From assembly GCF_037152535.1 (NCBI RefSeq), contig NZ_JBBCMA010000011.1:1-27918 (forward strand): a DNA stretch of 27,918 nt, written 5' to 3'. Shown piece after piece: positions 1-12,867 of the stretch. A program made the position numbers and the translations under genes. Under the pieces are notes generated by a model. It ran no database searches. It was not told the DNA's origin and saw nothing but the letters and a program-made list of their open reading frames with translations. How positions within the stretch are numbered: position 1 is the first letter of the stretch; every line of letters starts with the position of its first letter. This DNA comes from Leclercia sp. AS011. GTDB lineage: Bacteria > Pseudomonadota > Gammaproteobacteria > Enterobacterales > Enterobacteriaceae.

Positions 1-1
1 G

Positions 2-403
<402 letters not shown>

Positions 404-433
404 TTGCTGATAACATTTGACGCAATGCGCATG

Positions 434-460
434 AAAAGGGCATCATTTGATGCCCTTTTT
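434..460 (+). terminator. Rho-independent terminator after tufB
   Basis: A perfect 12-bp inverted repeat (AAAAGGGCATCA / TGATGCCCTTTT) with a tiny loop is followed by a T-run. It lies 30 bases after the tufB stop and separates tufB from secE-nusG. The rest of the 404-633 gap must hold the secE promoter. A CATAAT at 505-510 is a weak -10 candidate, but I could not fix a convincing -35. Confidence 0.9.
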
Positions 461-633
461 GCACGCTTTCGAACCAGAACCTGGCTCATCAGTGATTTTA
501 TTTGTCATAATCATTGCTGAGACAGGCTCTGAAGAGGGCGTTTTAGTCCGAAACGCAACAGAGCATTTCGGTTTGGTTCGCCTCGCTATCGCGGGGTGAA
601 AATGTTTGTAGAATACTTCTGACAGGTTGGTTT

Positions 634-1017
634 ATGAGTGCGAATACCGAAGCTCAAGGGAGCGGGCGCGGCCTGGAAGCGATGAAATGGGTAGTGGTAG
701 CCGTATTGTTAATTGTAGCAATCGTTGGCAACTACCTTTATCGCGACATGATGCTGCCGCTACGCGCGCTGGCAGTGGTAATTCTGATTGCTGCAGCGGG
801 TGGTGTCGCGCTGTTGACGACCAAAGGTAAAGCGACCGTTGCTTTTGCCCGCGAAGCGAGAACCGAAGTCCGTAAGGTCATTTGGCCGACTCGCCAGGAA
901 ACATTGCACACCACGCTGATTGTAGCTGCGGTTACCGCTGTAATGTCACTGATCCTGTGGGGACTGGATGGTATTCTGGTTCGCCTGGTATCCTTTATCA
1001 CTGGCCTGAGGTTCTGA
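634..1017 (+). CDS. secE: Preprotein translocase subunit SecE
   Basis: SecE is the small essential subunit of the SecYEG inner-membrane channel; it clamps and stabilises SecY. The 127-residue product has the full enterobacterial length. It shows three hydrophobic segments (about residues 18-36, 43-61 and 93-112), with the conserved cytoplasmic amphipathic stretch [12 protein letters not shown] between the second and third; this is the family hallmark. The ATG at 634 gives the known N-terminus [14 protein letters not shown] frame-shifted ORF starting at 627 is a shadow. The stop TGA at 1015-1017 is separated from nusG by one base, so secE and nusG form the usual two-gene, translationally coupled operon. 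Confidence 0.98.
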   Translation: MSANTEAQGSGRGLEAMKWVVVAVLLIVAIVGNYLYRDMMLPLRALAVVILIAAAGGVALLTTKGKATVAFAREARTEVRKVIWPTRQETLHTTLIVAAVTAVMSLILWGLDGILVRLVSFITGLRF

Positions 1018-1018
1018 G

Positions 1019-1564
1019 ATGTCTGAAGCCCCTAAAAAGCGCTGGTACGTCGTTCAGGCGTTTTCCGGTTTTGAAGGCCGCGTAGCAACGTCGCTGCGTG
1101 AGCATATCAAATTACATAATATGGAAGAGTTGTTTGGCGAAGTTATGGTTCCGACCGAAGAAGTGGTCGAGATCCGTGGCGGCCAGCGCCGCAAAAGCGA
1201 ACGCAAATTCTTCCCGGGTTACGTGCTTGTTCAGATGGTGATGAACGATGCAAGCTGGCACTTAGTGCGCAGCGTACCGCGCGTAATGGGCTTTATCGGC
1301 GGCACGTCTGACCGTCCGGCGCCAATCAGCGACAAAGAAGTTGATGCGATTATGAACCGCCTGCAGCAGGTTGGTGATAAGCCGCGTCCTAAAACGCTGT
1401 TTGAACCGGGTGAAATGGTTCGTGTTAATGACGGTCCGTTTGCTGACTTTAACGGCGTGGTTGAAGAAGTGGACTACGAGAAGTCCCGCCTGAAAGTTTC
1501 CGTTTCTATCTTTGGTCGTGCGACCCCGGTAGAACTGGACTTTGCCCAGGTAGAAAAAGCCTAA
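1019..1564 (+). CDS. nusG: Transcription elongation/antitermination factor NusG
   Basis: NusG binds the beta-prime clamp helices of RNA polymerase, suppresses pausing, recruits Rho and links RNA polymerase to ribosomal protein S10. The product is 181 residues, the standard length. Residues 1 to about 117 are the NGN domain ([19 protein letters not shown], then the polymerase-binding face around [12 protein letters not shown]). A linker is followed by a C-terminal KOW domain ([19 protein letters not shown] to the end). It starts one base after the secE stop. The sequence is nearly the same as E. coli NusG from memory, with conservative changes near residue 37 and near the C-terminus. Confidence 0.98.
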   Translation: MSEAPKKRWYVVQAFSGFEGRVATSLREHIKLHNMEELFGEVMVPTEEVVEIRGGQRRKSERKFFPGYVLVQMVMNDASWHLVRSVPRVMGFIGGTSDRPAPISDKEVDAIMNRLQQVGDKPRPKTLFEPGEMVRVNDGPFADFNGVVEEVDYEKSRLKVSVSIFGRATPVELDFAQVEKA

Positions 1565-1594
1565 GCAGCGATCAAAAAAGCGACGATTTAATCG

Positions 1595-1623
1595 TTGCAC
1601 AGGGCGCGAGATTGGACTACAAT
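1595..1623 (+). promoter_or_regulatory. PL11 promoter (rplKA)
   Basis: TTGCAC (1595-1600), a 17-bp spacer and TACAAT (1618-1623) form a near-consensus sigma-70 promoter. The expected start is near 1630. The match to the well-known E. coli PL11 promoter is close. A hairpin spanning 1580-1598 overlaps the -35 element. Confidence 0.9.
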
Positions 1624-1629
1624 TTCGCG

Positions 1630-2855
<1,226 letters not shown>

Positions 2856-2859
2856 TGCC

Positions 2860-2888
2860 TTTACGTGGGCGGTGGATTTGTCTACAAT
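2860..2888 (+). promoter_or_regulatory. PL10 promoter (rplJL-rpoBC)
   Basis: TTTACG (2860-2865), a 17-bp spacer and TACAAT (2883-2888) match the known E. coli PL10 promoter. It is the main promoter for rplJ, rplL, rpoB and rpoC. It lies directly after the rplA stop. Confidence 0.88.
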
Positions 2889-2895
2889 CTTACCC

Positions 2896-3146
2896 CCACG
2901 TTTGCTAACAATAGTTAGCGGCTAAAAGATTTGTTCGTTGGAGCCTGGCCTAATCCAGGCCTCCGTCGAAGACCGCAGGTGTTTCGCAAGAGACTTAATG
3001 CCCTGCGTAGACGGTGACAGAACGCTAAGATTATTTTTGGATACTCTGGCTTGTTTCTGCTCACCGTATTAAGACGCTCTTTCCGTTGGGAAGAGTGAAG
3101 TGAGTTCCGGAACATGAGTTCCGGCAAACATCCAGGAGCAAAGCTA
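2896..3146 (+). promoter_or_regulatory. rplJ leader (L10 leader), L10-L7/L12 autoregulation
   Basis: A long leader of about 250 bases lies between PL10 and the rplJ ATG. In E. coli the L10(L7/L12)4 complex binds this leader, known as the L10 leader RNA family, and represses rplJ and rplL translation. Short inverted repeats such as GCCTGG/CCAGGC near 2943-2961 are visible. The segment also carries the good Shine-Dalgarno sequence CCAGGAGC at 3132-3139. No open frame of interest is present; a 3114 ATG in frame with rplJ is not the start. Confidence 0.8.
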
Positions 3147-3644
3147 ATGGCTTTAAATCTTCAAGACAAACAAGCGATTGTTGCTGAAGTCAGCGAAGTA
3201 GCCAAAGGCGCGCTGTCTGCAGTAGTTGCGGATTCCCGTGGCGTTACTGTAGATAAAATGACTGAACTGCGTAAAGCAGGTCGTGAAGCTGGCGTTTACA
3301 TGCGTGTTGTTCGTAACACCCTGCTGCGCCGCGTAGTTGAAGGTACTCAGTTCGAGTGCCTGAAAGACACGTTTGTTGGTCCAACCTTGATTGCATACTC
3401 TATGGAACACCCGGGCGCTGCTGCTCGTCTGTTCAAAGAGTTCGCGAAAGCGAATGCAAAATTCGAGGTTAAAGCTGCAGCCTTTGAAGGTGAGTTGATC
3501 CCGGCATCGCAAATCGATCGCCTGGCAACCCTGCCGACCTACGAAGAAGCAATTGCACGCCTGATGGCAACCATGAAAGAAGCTTCGGCTGGCAAACTGG
3601 TTCGCACTCTGGCTGCTGTTCGCGATGCGAAAGAAGCTGCTTAA
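3147..3644 (+). CDS. rplJ: 50S ribosomal protein L10
   Basis: L10 anchors the L7/L12 dimers to the 50S stalk base and, in complex with them, represses its own translation. With the ATG at 3147 the product is 165 residues and begins MALNLQDKQ, as in E. coli. An in-frame ATG 33 bases upstream at 3114 would add 11 residues not found in the family and would lie before the Shine-Dalgarno sequence AGGAG, so 3147 was chosen. The N-terminal globular RNA-binding domain is followed by the long C-terminal helix that binds L7/L12 ([20 protein letters not shown]). The 66-base gap to rplL holds only a short Shine-Dalgarno region. Confidence 0.98.
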
Positions 3645-3710
3645 TAGCAGTCATCTTTATCAAGTATTCGCTTACGTATAAACTTATTCTGATTTTCAGG
3701 AACAATTTAA

Positions 3711-4076
<366 letters not shown>

Positions 4077-4115
4077 GCCAACCCTTCCGGTTGCAGCCTG
4101 AGAAATTAGGCTGAT

Positions 4116-4146
4116 GGCTGGTGACTTTTTAGTCACCAGCCTTTTT
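4116..4146 (+). terminator. rplL-rpoB attenuator terminator
   Basis: A perfect 11-bp stem (GGCTGGTGACT / AGTCACCAGCC) with a TTTT loop is followed by TTTTT at 4142-4146. In E. coli this hairpin is a partial terminator that lowers rpoBC expression relative to rplJL. It looks fully formed here. Confidence 0.92.
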
Positions 4147-4394
4147 GCGCTGTAAGGCGCCAGTAGAGTTTCACACTGTTTGACTGCTGGCTGTCCTGAC
4201 AATGCTTGTTTCTATCGACGACTTAATATACTGCGACAGGGTGCTCGCTCTGGGTAAATCGCAATGAAATGGTTTAAGCGTGATAGCAACAGGCATTGCG
4301 GAAAGTGTTCGATTTTCCGATCAACAAAATGGTGTTGCACAAACTGTCCGCCAATGGACAGATGGGTCGACTTGTCAGCGAGCTGAGGAACCCT
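4147..4394 (+). promoter_or_regulatory. rpoB leader region (probable RNase III site)
   Basis: The rest of the 318-base rplL-rpoB gap holds no gene. Three inverted repeats are visible: GCCAGTAG/CTGCTGGC (from about 4158), CGCAATG/CATTGCG (4260-4266 and 4294-4300) and CGGAAA/TTTCCG (4299-4304 and 4314-4319). In E. coli RNase III cuts the transcript in this interval and the leader takes part in beta-subunit autoregulation. Those roles are inferred from homology. An in-frame extension of rpoB back to a TTG at 4296 has no family support. The start is decided by GAGGAA at 4385-4390. Confidence 0.6.
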
Positions 4395-7300
4395 ATGGTT
4401 TACTCCTATACCGAGAAAAAACGTATTCGTAAGGATTTTGGTAAACGTCCACAAGTTCTGGACATTCCATATCTCCTTTCTATCCAGCTTGACTCGTTCC
4501 AGAAGTTTATCGAGCAAGATCCTGAAGGGCAGTACGGTCTGGAAGCAGCCTTCCGTTCCGTGTTCCCTATTAAGAGCTACAGCGGTAATTCCGAGCTGCA
4601 ATACGTCAGCTACCGCCTTGGCGAACCGGTATTTGACGTTCAGGAATGTCAAATCCGTGGCGTGACCTACTCGGCACCGCTGCGCGTTAAACTGCGTCTG
4701 GTGATCTACGAGCGCGAAGCGCCGGAAGGCACCGTTAAAGACATTAAAGAACAAGAAGTCTACATGGGCGAAATTCCGCTCATGACTGACAACGGTACTT
4801 TCGTAATCAACGGTACTGAGCGTGTTATCGTTTCCCAGCTGCACCGTAGCCCGGGCGTCTTCTTCGACAGCGATAAAGGTAAAACACACTCATCCGGTAA
4901 AGTACTGTATAACGCGCGTATCATTCCTTACCGTGGTTCCTGGCTGGACTTCGAGTTCGATCCTAAAGACAACCTGTTTGTCCGTATCGACCGTCGTCGT
5001 AAACTGCCTGCAACCATCATTCTGCGTGCGCTGAACTACACCACTGAGCAGATTCTCGATCTGTTCTTTGAGAAAGTTGTCTTTGAAATTCGCGACAACA
5101 AGCTGCAAATGGAGCTGGTGCCTGAGCGTCTGCGTGGTGATACCGCGTCGTTCGACATCGAAGCCGACGGCAAAGTGTATGTGGAAAAAGGCCGCCGTAT
5201 TACTGCGCGCCACATCCGTCAGCTGGAAAAAGATGATATCAAACACATCGAAGTCCCGGTTGAATACATTGCTGGAAAAGTAGCTGCAAAAGATTACGTG
5301 GATGCATCCACTGGCGAGCTGATCTGCCCGGCTAACATGGAGCTGAGCCTGGATCTGCTGGCTAAGCTGAGCCAGTCTGGCCACAAGCGTATCGAAACGC
5401 TGTTCACCAACGATCTGGACCACGGTCCGTACATGTCCGAAACCGTACGTGTCGACCCAACCACCGATCGTCTGAGCGCGCTGGTAGAAATCTACCGCAT
5501 GATGCGTCCTGGTGAGCCGCCAACTCGTGAAGCGGCTGAAAGCCTGTTCGAGAACCTGTTCTTCTCCGAAGACCGCTACGATCTGTCCGCGGTTGGTCGT
5601 ATGAAGTTCAACCGTTCTCTGCTGCGTGACGCGATCGAAGGTTCCGGTATCCTGAGCAAAGAAGACATCATCGAAGTGATGAAGAAGCTCATCGATATCC
5701 GTAACGGTAAAGGCGAAGTGGACGATATCGACCACCTCGGCAACCGTCGTATCCGTTCCGTAGGCGAAATGGCGGAAAACCAGTTCCGCGTTGGCCTGGT
5801 ACGTGTAGAGCGTGCGGTGAAAGAGCGTCTGTCTCTGGGCGATCTGGATACCCTGATGCCTCAGGATATGATCAACGCCAAGCCGATCTCCGCAGCAGTG
5901 AAAGAGTTCTTTGGTTCCAGCCAGCTGTCACAGTTTATGGACCAGAACAACCCGCTGTCTGAGATTACGCACAAGCGTCGTATCTCTGCACTCGGCCCGG
6001 GCGGTCTGACCCGTGAGCGCGCAGGCTTTGAAGTTCGAGACGTACACCCGACCCACTACGGTCGCGTATGTCCAATCGAAACGCCTGAAGGTCCAAACAT
6101 CGGTCTGATCAACTCCCTGTCCGTGTACGCACAGACAAACGAATACGGTTTCCTTGAGACCCCGTATCGTAAAGTGACTGACGGTGTTGTAACCGACGAA
6201 ATTCACTACCTGTCTGCTATCGAAGAAGGTAACTACGTCATCGCTCAGGCGAACTCCAACCTGGATGACGAAGGCCACTTTGTAGAAGATCTGGTTACCT
6301 GCCGTAGCAAAGGCGAATCCAGCTTGTTCAGCCGCGACCAGGTTGACTACATGGACGTTTCCACCCAGCAGGTGGTTTCCGTCGGTGCGTCCCTGATCCC
6401 GTTCCTGGAACACGATGACGCCAACCGTGCATTGATGGGTGCGAACATGCAACGTCAGGCCGTTCCAACTCTGCGTGCTGATAAGCCGCTGGTTGGTACC
6501 GGTATGGAACGTGCTGTTGCCGTTGACTCCGGTGTTACTGCAGTTGCTAAACGTGGCGGTACTGTTCAGTACGTCGATGCTTCCCGTATCGTTATCAAAG
6601 TTAACGAAGACGAGATGCATGCAGGCGAAGCCGGTATCGACATTTACAACCTGACCAAGTACACCCGTTCTAACCAGAACACCTGTATCAACCAGATGCC
6701 ATGTGTGTCTCTGGGTGAGCCAATTGAGCGCGGCGACGTGCTGGCTGACGGTCCGTCCACCGACCTCGGTGAACTGGCGCTCGGTCAGAACATGCGCGTA
6801 GCGTTCATGCCGTGGAATGGTTACAACTTCGAAGACTCCATCCTCGTCTCCGAGCGTGTGGTTCAGGAAGATCGTTTCACCACTATCCACATCCAGGAAC
6901 TGGCGTGTGTGTCCCGTGACACCAAGCTGGGGCCAGAAGAGATCACCGCTGACATCCCTAACGTGGGTGAAGCTGCGCTCTCCAAGCTGGATGAATCCGG
7001 TATCGTTTACATCGGTGCAGAAGTGACCGGCGGCGACATTCTGGTTGGTAAGGTTACGCCGAAAGGTGAAACCCAGCTGACGCCAGAAGAAAAACTGCTG
7101 CGCGCGATCTTCGGTGAGAAAGCGTCTGACGTTAAAGACTCTTCTCTGCGTGTGCCGAACGGTGTTTCCGGTACGGTTATCGACGTTCAGGTCTTTACTC
7201 GCGATGGCGTAGAAAAAGACAAACGTGCGCTGGAAATCGAAGAGATGCAGCTGAAGCAGGCGAAGAAAGACCTGTCTGAAGAACTGCAGATCCTCGAAGC

Positions 7301-8423
7301 TGGCCTGTTTGGTCGTATCTACGCGGTGCTGGTTGCCGGTGGTGTTGAAGCTGAGAAGCTCGACAAACTGCCACGTGACCGCTGGCTGGAACTGGGCCTG
7401 GCCGACGAAGAGAAACAAAATCAGCTGGAACAGCTGGCTGAGCAGTATGACGAACTGAAACACGAGTTCGAGAAAAAACTCGAAGCGAAACGCCGTAAGA
7501 TCACTCAGGGCGACGATCTGGCACCAGGCGTGCTGAAGATTGTTAAGGTTTATCTGGCCGTTAAACGTCAGATCCAGCCTGGTGATAAGATGGCAGGTCG
7601 TCACGGTAACAAGGGTGTTATCTCTAAGATCAACCCGATCGAAGATATGCCGCATGATGCTAACGGTACGCCGGTAGATATCGTACTGAACCCGCTGGGC
7701 GTACCGTCTCGTATGAACATTGGTCAGATCCTCGAAACTCACCTGGGTATGGCTGCAAAAGGTATCGGCGATAAGATCAACGCCATGCTGAAACAGCAGC
7801 AGGAAGTCGCGAAACTGCGCGAATTCATCCAGCGTGCGTACGATCTGGGTACCGATGTTCGTCAGAAAGTCGACCTGAACACCTTCAGCGATGAAGAAGT
7901 GCTGCGTCTGGCTGAGAACCTGAAAAAAGGTATGCCAATCGCAACGCCAGTCTTCGATGGTGCGAAAGAGTCTGAAATCAAGGAACTGTTACAGCTGGGT
8001 GGCCTGCCAAGTTCTGGCCAGATCACACTGTTCGACGGTCGTACCGGTGAGCAGTTCGAGCGCCAGGTAACCGTGGGTTACATGTACATGCTGAAACTGA
8101 ACCACCTGGTTGATGACAAGATGCACGCGCGTTCTACCGGTTCTTACAGCCTGGTTACTCAGCAGCCGCTGGGTGGTAAGGCGCAGTTCGGTGGTCAGCG
8201 CTTCGGGGAGATGGAAGTGTGGGCGCTTGAAGCATACGGCGCGGCATACACCCTGCAGGAGATGCTCACCGTTAAGTCTGATGACGTGAATGGTCGTACC
8301 AAGATGTATAAAAACATCGTGGACGGCAACCATCAGATGGAACCGGGCATGCCAGAGTCCTTCAACGTGCTGTTGAAAGAGATTCGTTCGCTGGGTATCA
8401 ACATCGAACTGGAAGACGAGTAA
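4395..8423 (+). CDS. rpoB: DNA-directed RNA polymerase subunit beta
   Basis: RpoB is the beta subunit of core RNA polymerase, forming one pincer and part of the catalytic centre. From the ATG at 4395 it is 1342 residues ([16 protein letters not shown]...), exactly the E. coli length. The rifampicin-binding cluster (residues about 507-533) reads [20 protein letters not shown] with D516, H526 and S531 all wild type, so target-based rifampicin resistance is not indicated. The conserved C-terminal motifs [12 protein letters not shown] and [25 protein letters not shown] are intact. Differences from E. coli cluster in the lineage-specific insertion (for example FGRIYAVL) and at MHAGEAG. It is co-transcribed with rpoC across a 76-base gap holding a hairpin. 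Confidence 0.98.
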   Translation: MVYSYTEKKRIRKDFGKRPQVLDIPYLLSIQLDSFQKFIEQDPEGQYGLEAAFRSVFPIKSYSGNSELQYVSYRLGEPVFDVQECQIRGVTYSAPLRVKLRLVIYEREAPEGTVKDIKEQEVYMGEIPLMTDNGTFVINGTERVIVSQLHRSPGVFFDSDKGKTHSSGKVLYNARIIPYRGSWLDFEFDPKDNLFVRIDRRRKLPATIILRALNYTTEQILDLFFEKVVFEIRDNKLQMELVPERLRGDTASFDIEADGKVYVEKGRRITARHIRQLEKDDIKHIEVPVEYIAGKVAAKDYVDASTGELICPANMELSLDLLAKLSQSGHKRIETLFTNDLDHGPYMSETVRVDPTTDRLSALVEIYRMMRPGEPPTREAAESLFENLFFSEDRYDLSAVGRMKFNRSLLRDAIEGSGILSKEDIIEVMKKLIDIRNGKGEVDDIDHLGNRRIRSVGEMAENQFRVGLVRVERAVKERLSLGDLDTLMPQDMINAKPISAAVKEFFGSSQLSQFMDQNNPLSEITHKRRISALGPGGLTRERAGFEVRDVHPTHYGRVCPIETPEGPNIGLINSLSVYAQTNEYGFLETPYRKVTDGVVTDEIHYLSAIEEGNYVIAQANSNLDDEGHFVEDLVTCRSKGESSLFSRDQVDYMDVSTQQVVSVGASLIPFLEHDDANRALMGANMQRQAVPTLRADKPLVGTGMERAVAVDSGVTAVAKRGGTVQYVDASRIVIKVNEDEMHAGEAGIDIYNLTKYTRSNQNTCINQMPCVSLGEPIERGDVLADGPSTDLGELALGQNMRVAFMPWNGYNFEDSILVSERVVQEDRFTTIHIQELACVSRDTKLGPEEITADIPNVGEAALSKLDESGIVYIGAEVTGGDILVGKVTPKGETQLTPEEKLLRAIFGEKASDVKDSSLRVPNGVSGTVIDVQVFTRDGVEKDKRALEIEEMQLKQAKKDLSEELQILEAGLFGRIYAVLVAGGVEAEKLDKLPRDRWLELGLADEEKQNQLEQLAEQYDELKHEFEKKLEAKRRKITQGDDLAPGVLKIVKVYLAVKRQIQPGDKMAGRHGNKGVISKINPIEDMPHDANGTPVDIVLNPLGVPSRMNIGQILETHLGMAAKGIGDKINAMLKQQQEVAKLREFIQRAYDLGTDVRQKVDLNTFSDEEVLRLAENLKKGMPIATPVFDGAKESEIKELLQLGGLPSSGQITLFDGRTGEQFERQVTVGYMYMLKLNHLVDDKMHARSTGSYSLVTQQPLGGKAQFGGQRFGEMEVWALEAYGAAYTLQEMLTVKSDDVNGRTKMYKNIVDGNHQMEPGMPESFNVLLKEIRSLGINIELEDE

Positions 8424-8442
8424 CTCTCGCTCAAACAGGTCA

Positions 8443-8470
8443 CTGGTGCCGGAGTAGTTTCCGGCACCAG
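8443..8470 (+). other. rpoB-rpoC intergenic hairpin
   Basis: A perfect 10-bp inverted repeat (CTGGTGCCGG / CCGGCACCAG) with an 8-base loop lies in the 76-base gap between rpoB and rpoC. There is no T-run after it, so it is not a normal intrinsic terminator. It may stabilise or mark a processing point of the mRNA. Confidence 0.75.
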
Positions 8471-8499
8471 ATTGTGCTAACTCCGACGGGAGCAAATCC

Positions 8500-11400
8500 G
8501 TGAAAGACTTATTAAAGTTTCTGAAAGCGCAAACTAAAACCGAAGAGTTTGATGCGATCAAAATTGCTCTGGCCTCGCCAGACATGATCCGTTCATGGTC
8601 TTTTGGTGAAGTTAAAAAGCCAGAAACCATCAACTACCGTACGTTCAAACCTGAGCGTGACGGCCTTTTCTGTGCGCGTATTTTCGGGCCAGTAAAAGAT
8701 TACGAGTGCCTGTGCGGTAAGTACAAGCGCCTGAAACACCGTGGTGTGATCTGTGAGAAGTGCGGCGTTGAAGTGACCCAGACTAAAGTGCGTCGTGAGC
8801 GCATGGGCCACATCGAGCTGGCGTCTCCGACTGCCCACATCTGGTTCCTGAAATCTCTGCCGTCCCGTATCGGCCTGCTGCTGGATATGCCGCTGCGCGA
8901 TATCGAACGTGTACTGTACTTCGAATCTTATGTTGTTATCGAAGGCGGGATGACGAACCTGGAACGTAACCAGATTCTGACCGAAGAGCAGTATCTGGAC
9001 GCGCTGGAAGAGTTCGGTGACGAATTCGACGCGAAGATGGGTGCGGAAGCTATCCAGGCCCTGCTGAAGAGCATGGATCTGGAGCAAGAGTGTGAAACTC
9101 TGCGTGAAGAGCTGAACGAAACCAACTCCGAAACCAAGCGTAAAAAGCTGACCAAGCGTATCAAACTGCTGGAAGCGTTCGTTCAGTCTGGTAACAAACC
9201 AGAGTGGATGATCCTGACCGTTCTGCCGGTTCTGCCGCCAGATCTGCGTCCGCTGGTTCCGCTGGATGGTGGTCGTTTCGCGACTTCTGACCTGAACGAT
9301 CTGTATCGTCGCGTCATTAACCGTAACAACCGTCTGAAACGTCTGCTGGATCTGGCTGCGCCGGACATCATCGTACGCAACGAAAAACGTATGCTGCAGG
9401 AAGCGGTAGATGCCCTGCTGGATAACGGTCGTCGCGGTCGTGCGATCACCGGTTCTAACAAACGTCCTCTGAAATCTTTGGCCGACATGATCAAAGGTAA
9501 ACAGGGTCGTTTCCGTCAGAACCTGCTCGGTAAGCGTGTTGACTACTCCGGTCGTTCTGTAATCACCGTAGGTCCATACCTGCGTCTGCATCAGTGCGGT
9601 CTGCCGAAGAAAATGGCACTGGAGCTGTTCAAACCGTTCATCTACGGCAAGCTGGAACTGCGTGGCCTGGCCACCACCATCAAAGCCGCTAAGAAGATGG
9701 TTGAGCGTGAAGAAGCTGTCGTTTGGGATATCCTGGACGAAGTGATCCGCGAACACCCGGTACTGCTGAACCGTGCACCAACCCTGCACCGTCTGGGTAT
9801 CCAGGCCTTTGAGCCAGTACTGATCGAAGGTAAAGCTATCCAGCTGCACCCGCTGGTCTGTGCGGCCTATAACGCCGACTTCGATGGTGACCAGATGGCT
9901 GTTCACGTACCGCTGACGCTGGAAGCCCAGCTCGAAGCGCGTGCGCTGATGATGTCTACCAACAACATCCTGTCTCCAGCGAACGGTGAACCAATTATCG
10001 TTCCTTCTCAGGACGTTGTACTGGGTCTGTACTACATGACCCGTGACTGTGTTAACGCCAAAGGCGAAGGCATGGTGCTGACTGGCCCGAAAGAAGCTGA
10101 GCGTATTTATCGCGCTGGCCTGGCCTCTCTGCATGCGCGTGTAAAAGTGCGTATCACCGAGTATGAAAAAGCTGAAAACGGCGAACTCGTTGCGAAAACC
10201 AGCCTGATTGACACGACCGTTGGCCGTGCGATTCTGTGGATGATCGTACCGAAAGGTCTGCCTTTCTCCATCGTCAACCAGGCGCTGGGCAAGAAAGCGA
10301 TCTCCAAGATGCTGAACACCTGTTACCGCATCCTGGGCCTGAAGCCGACAGTTATCTTCGCTGACCAGACAATGTACACCGGCTTTGCTTATGCAGCGCG
10401 TTCAGGTGCCTCTGTTGGTATCGATGACATGGTCATCCCAGAGAAGAAATACGAGATCATCTCTGAAGCGGAAGCTGAAGTTGCTGAGATCCAGGAGCAG
10501 TTCCAGTCTGGTCTGGTAACCGCGGGCGAACGCTATAACAAAGTTATCGATATCTGGGCAGCGGCGAACGATCGTGTATCCAAAGCGATGATGGACAACC
10601 TGCAGACCGAAACCGTTATTAACCGTGACGGCGTCGAAGAGCAGCAGGTTTCCTTCAACAGCATCTACATGATGGCCGACTCCGGTGCGCGTGGTTCCGC
10701 AGCACAGATTCGTCAGCTGGCAGGTATGCGTGGTCTGATGGCGAAGCCAGATGGCTCCATCATCGAAACGCCAATCACCGCGAACTTCCGTGAAGGTCTG
10801 AACGTACTCCAGTACTTCATCTCCACGCACGGTGCGCGTAAAGGTCTGGCGGATACCGCACTGAAAACTGCGAACTCCGGTTATCTGACGCGTCGTCTGG
10901 TTGACGTTGCGCAGGATCTGGTTGTGACCGAAGACGACTGTGGCACCCTTGAAGGTATCACCATGACCCCGGTTATCGAGGGTGGTGATGTTAAAGAGCC
11001 ACTGCGCGATCGCGTACTGGGTCGTGTCACCGCGGAAGATATTCTGAAGCCAGGTACCGCAGATATTCTGGTTCCACGCAACACGCTGCTGCACGAGCAC
11101 TGGTGTGACCTGCTGGAAGCGAACTCTGTTGACTCAGTGAAAGTGCGTTCCGTTGTATCCTGTGACACCGACTTTGGTGTATGTGCGCACTGCTACGGTC
11201 GTGACCTGGCGCGTGGCCACATCATCAACAAAGGTGAAGCCATCGGCGTTATCGCGGCACAGTCCATCGGTGAGCCAGGTACACAGCTGACGATGCGTAC
11301 GTTCCACATCGGTGGTGCGGCATCTCGTGCGGCTGCTGAATCCAGCATCCAGGTGAAAAACAAAGGTAGCATCAAGCTCAGCAACGCGAAGTCGGTTGTT

Positions 11401-12723
11401 AACTCTTCCGGCAAGCTGGTTGTGACCTCTCGTAACACCGAGCTGAAGCTGATCGACGAATTCGGTCGTACCAAAGAGAGCTATAAAGTGCCTTACGGTG
11501 CTGTTATGGCCAAGGGTGATGGCGAGCAGGTTGCTGGCGGCGAAACCGTAGCAAACTGGGATCCACACACCATGCCGGTAATCACCGAAGTGGCTGGTTT
11601 CATCCGCTTCACCGATATGATCGACGGCCAGACGATTACTCGTCAGACCGACGACCTGACCGGTCTCTCTTCCCTGGTGGTTCTGGATTCTGCAGAACGT
11701 ACCGCGGGTGGTAAAGATCTGCGTCCAGCGCTGAAAATCGTTGATGCTAACGGCAACGACGTTCTGATCCCGGGCACCGACATGCCGGCTCAGTACTTCC
11801 TGCCAGGTAAAGCGATTGTCCAGCTGGAAGATGGTGTTCAGATCGGTGCGGGTGATGCTCTGGCGCGTATTCCTCAGGAATCCAGCGGTACCAAAGATAT
11901 TACCGGTGGTCTGCCACGCGTTGCGGACCTGTTCGAAGCACGTCGTCCGAAAGAGCCGGCAATCCTGGCTGAAATCAGCGGTATCATTTCCTTCGGTAAA
12001 GAGACCAAAGGGAAGCGCCGTCTGGTGATCACGCCGCTGGATGGCAGCGATCCGTACGAAGAGATGATTCCAAAATGGCGTCAGCTCAACGTGTTTGAAG
12101 GTGAACGTGTAGAACGTGGTGACGTGGTTTCCGACGGTCCGGAAGCTCCGCACGACATTCTGCGTCTTCGTGGCGTCCACGCGGTAACGCGTTACATCAC
12201 CAACGAAGTACAGGACGTTTACCGTCTGCAAGGCGTTAAGATCAACGATAAGCACATCGAAGTTATCGTTCGTCAGATGCTGCGTAAAGCCACCATCGTG
12301 AATGCCGGTAGCTCCGACTTCCTCGAAGGTGAGCAGGTTGAATACTCTCGCGTTAAGATTGCTAACCGCGATCTGGAAGCGAACGGCAAACTCAGTGCGA
12401 CCTTCGCACGCGATCTGCTGGGTATCACCAAAGCGTCTCTGGCAACCGAGTCCTTCATCTCCGCGGCATCGTTCCAGGAGACCACTCGTGTGCTTACCGA
12501 AGCAGCCGTTGCGGGCAAACGCGACGAACTGCGCGGTCTGAAAGAGAACGTTATCGTGGGTCGTCTGATCCCGGCCGGTACCGGTTATGCGTACCACCAG
12601 GATCGTATGCGTCGTCGTGCAGCGGGCGAACTGCCAGCAGCACCGCAGGTCACTGCAGAAGATGCATCCGCGAGCCTGGCAGAACTGCTGAACGCAGGCC
12701 TGGGCGGTTCTGACAACGAGTAA
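8500..12723 (+). CDS. rpoC: DNA-directed RNA polymerase subunit beta-prime
   Basis: RpoC is the beta-prime subunit, which holds the catalytic Mg ion and the clamp. It is 1407 residues and starts at a GTG (8500), preceded by GACGGGAGC; E. coli rpoC also starts with GTG. The first zinc site is C70, C72, C85 and C88 (in [19 protein letters not shown]). The catalytic NADFDGD motif falls at residues 458-464 (from base 9871). The second zinc site is C814, C888, C895 and C898; I checked each codon position. The trigger-loop region contains [21 protein letters not shown]. No truncation is seen. A UUCG terminator follows 18 bases after the stop. Confidence 0.98.
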   Translation: MKDLLKFLKAQTKTEEFDAIKIALASPDMIRSWSFGEVKKPETINYRTFKPERDGLFCARIFGPVKDYECLCGKYKRLKHRGVICEKCGVEVTQTKVRRERMGHIELASPTAHIWFLKSLPSRIGLLLDMPLRDIERVLYFESYVVIEGGMTNLERNQILTEEQYLDALEEFGDEFDAKMGAEAIQALLKSMDLEQECETLREELNETNSETKRKKLTKRIKLLEAFVQSGNKPEWMILTVLPVLPPDLRPLVPLDGGRFATSDLNDLYRRVINRNNRLKRLLDLAAPDIIVRNEKRMLQEAVDALLDNGRRGRAITGSNKRPLKSLADMIKGKQGRFRQNLLGKRVDYSGRSVITVGPYLRLHQCGLPKKMALELFKPFIYGKLELRGLATTIKAAKKMVEREEAVVWDILDEVIREHPVLLNRAPTLHRLGIQAFEPVLIEGKAIQLHPLVCAAYNADFDGDQMAVHVPLTLEAQLEARALMMSTNNILSPANGEPIIVPSQDVVLGLYYMTRDCVNAKGEGMVLTGPKEAERIYRAGLASLHARVKVRITEYEKAENGELVAKTSLIDTTVGRAILWMIVPKGLPFSIVNQALGKKAISKMLNTCYRILGLKPTVIFADQTMYTGFAYAARSGASVGIDDMVIPEKKYEIISEAEAEVAEIQEQFQSGLVTAGERYNKVIDIWAAANDRVSKAMMDNLQTETVINRDGVEEQQVSFNSIYMMADSGARGSAAQIRQLAGMRGLMAKPDGSIIETPITANFREGLNVLQYFISTHGARKGLADTALKTANSGYLTRRLVDVAQDLVVTEDDCGTLEGITMTPVIEGGDVKEPLRDRVLGRVTAEDILKPGTADILVPRNTLLHEHWCDLLEANSVDSVKVRSVVSCDTDFGVCAHCYGRDLARGHIINKGEAIGVIAAQSIGEPGTQLTMRTFHIGGAASRAAAESSIQVKNKGSIKLSNAKSVVNSSGKLVVTSRNTELKLIDEFGRTKESYKVPYGAVMAKGDGEQVAGGETVANWDPHTMPVITEVAGFIRFTDMIDGQTITRQTDDLTGLSSLVVLDSAERTAGGKDLRPALKIVDANGNDVLIPGTDMPAQYFLPGKAIVQLEDGVQIGAGDALARIPQESSGTKDITGGLPRVADLFEARRPKEPAILAEISGIISFGKETKGKRRLVITPLDGSDPYEEMIPKWRQLNVFEGERVERGDVVSDGPEAPHDILRLRGVHAVTRYITNEVQDVYRLQGVKINDKHIEVIVRQMLRKATIVNAGSSDFLEGEQVEYSRVKIANRDLEANGKLSATFARDLLGITKASLATESFISAASFQETTRVLTEAAVAGKRDELRGLKENVIVGRLIPAGTGYAYHQDRMRRRAAGELPAAPQVTAEDASASLAELLNAGLGGSDNE

Positions 12724-12740
12724 TCGTTAAGTCAGCCCAT

Positions 12741-12770
12741 AAAAAAACCCGCTTCGGCGGGTTTTTTTTT
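12741..12770 (+). terminator. Terminator after rpoC, probably bidirectional
   Basis: A GC stem CCCGC/GCGGG closes a C(TTCG)G tetraloop (12748-12761). It is flanked by seven A on the left and nine T on the right. On the plus strand it ends the rpoBC transcript. The A-run gives a T-run on the minus strand too, so it could also end the convergent PTS transcript. Confidence 0.95.
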
Positions 12771-12790
12771 GCGTGTCTGGTGCGGCTGTT

Positions 12791-12820
12791 GCCGGGTGGC
12801 GCTGCGCTTACCCGGCCTAC
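12791..12820 (+). repeat. REP element, first of an inverted pair
   Basis: GCCGGGTGGCGCTGCGCTTA followed by CCCGGCCTAC is a typical enterobacterial REP unit: an imperfect palindrome starting GCCGG and ending CCGGCCTAC. It sits between the convergent rpoC and PTS IIA genes and pairs with an inverted copy 14 bases further on. Confidence 0.85.
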
Positions 12821-12834
12821 GGTTCGGGGTCGTT

Positions 12835-12864
12835 GTAGGCCCGGTAAGCGTAGCGCCACCGGGC
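12835..12864 (-). repeat. REP element, second of an inverted pair (BIME)
   Basis: Read on the minus strand this 30-base unit matches the 12791-12820 unit at all but a few positions. The two form a head-to-head pair, the layout called a bacterial interspersed mosaic element. It ends three bases before the stop codon of the IIA gene. Confidence 0.85.
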
Positions 12865-12867
12865 GGG

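Noticed and set aside
3114..3146. Upstream ATG in frame with rplJ adding 11 residues.
   Set aside because: It lies before the Shine-Dalgarno sequence CCAGGAGC, and family L10 begins MALNLQDKQ at 3147.
4296..4394. In-frame extension of rpoB by 33 codons from a TTG.
   Set aside because: The known beta N-terminus MVYSYTEKK begins at ATG 4395 with GAGGAA just upstream. The extension is leader RNA with hairpins and has no family match.
5928..7742. Long antisense open frames across rpoB, rpoC and rplKA (up to about 600 codons).
   Set aside because: They arise from the strong codon bias of highly expressed genes, show low-complexity odd composition, and match no family.
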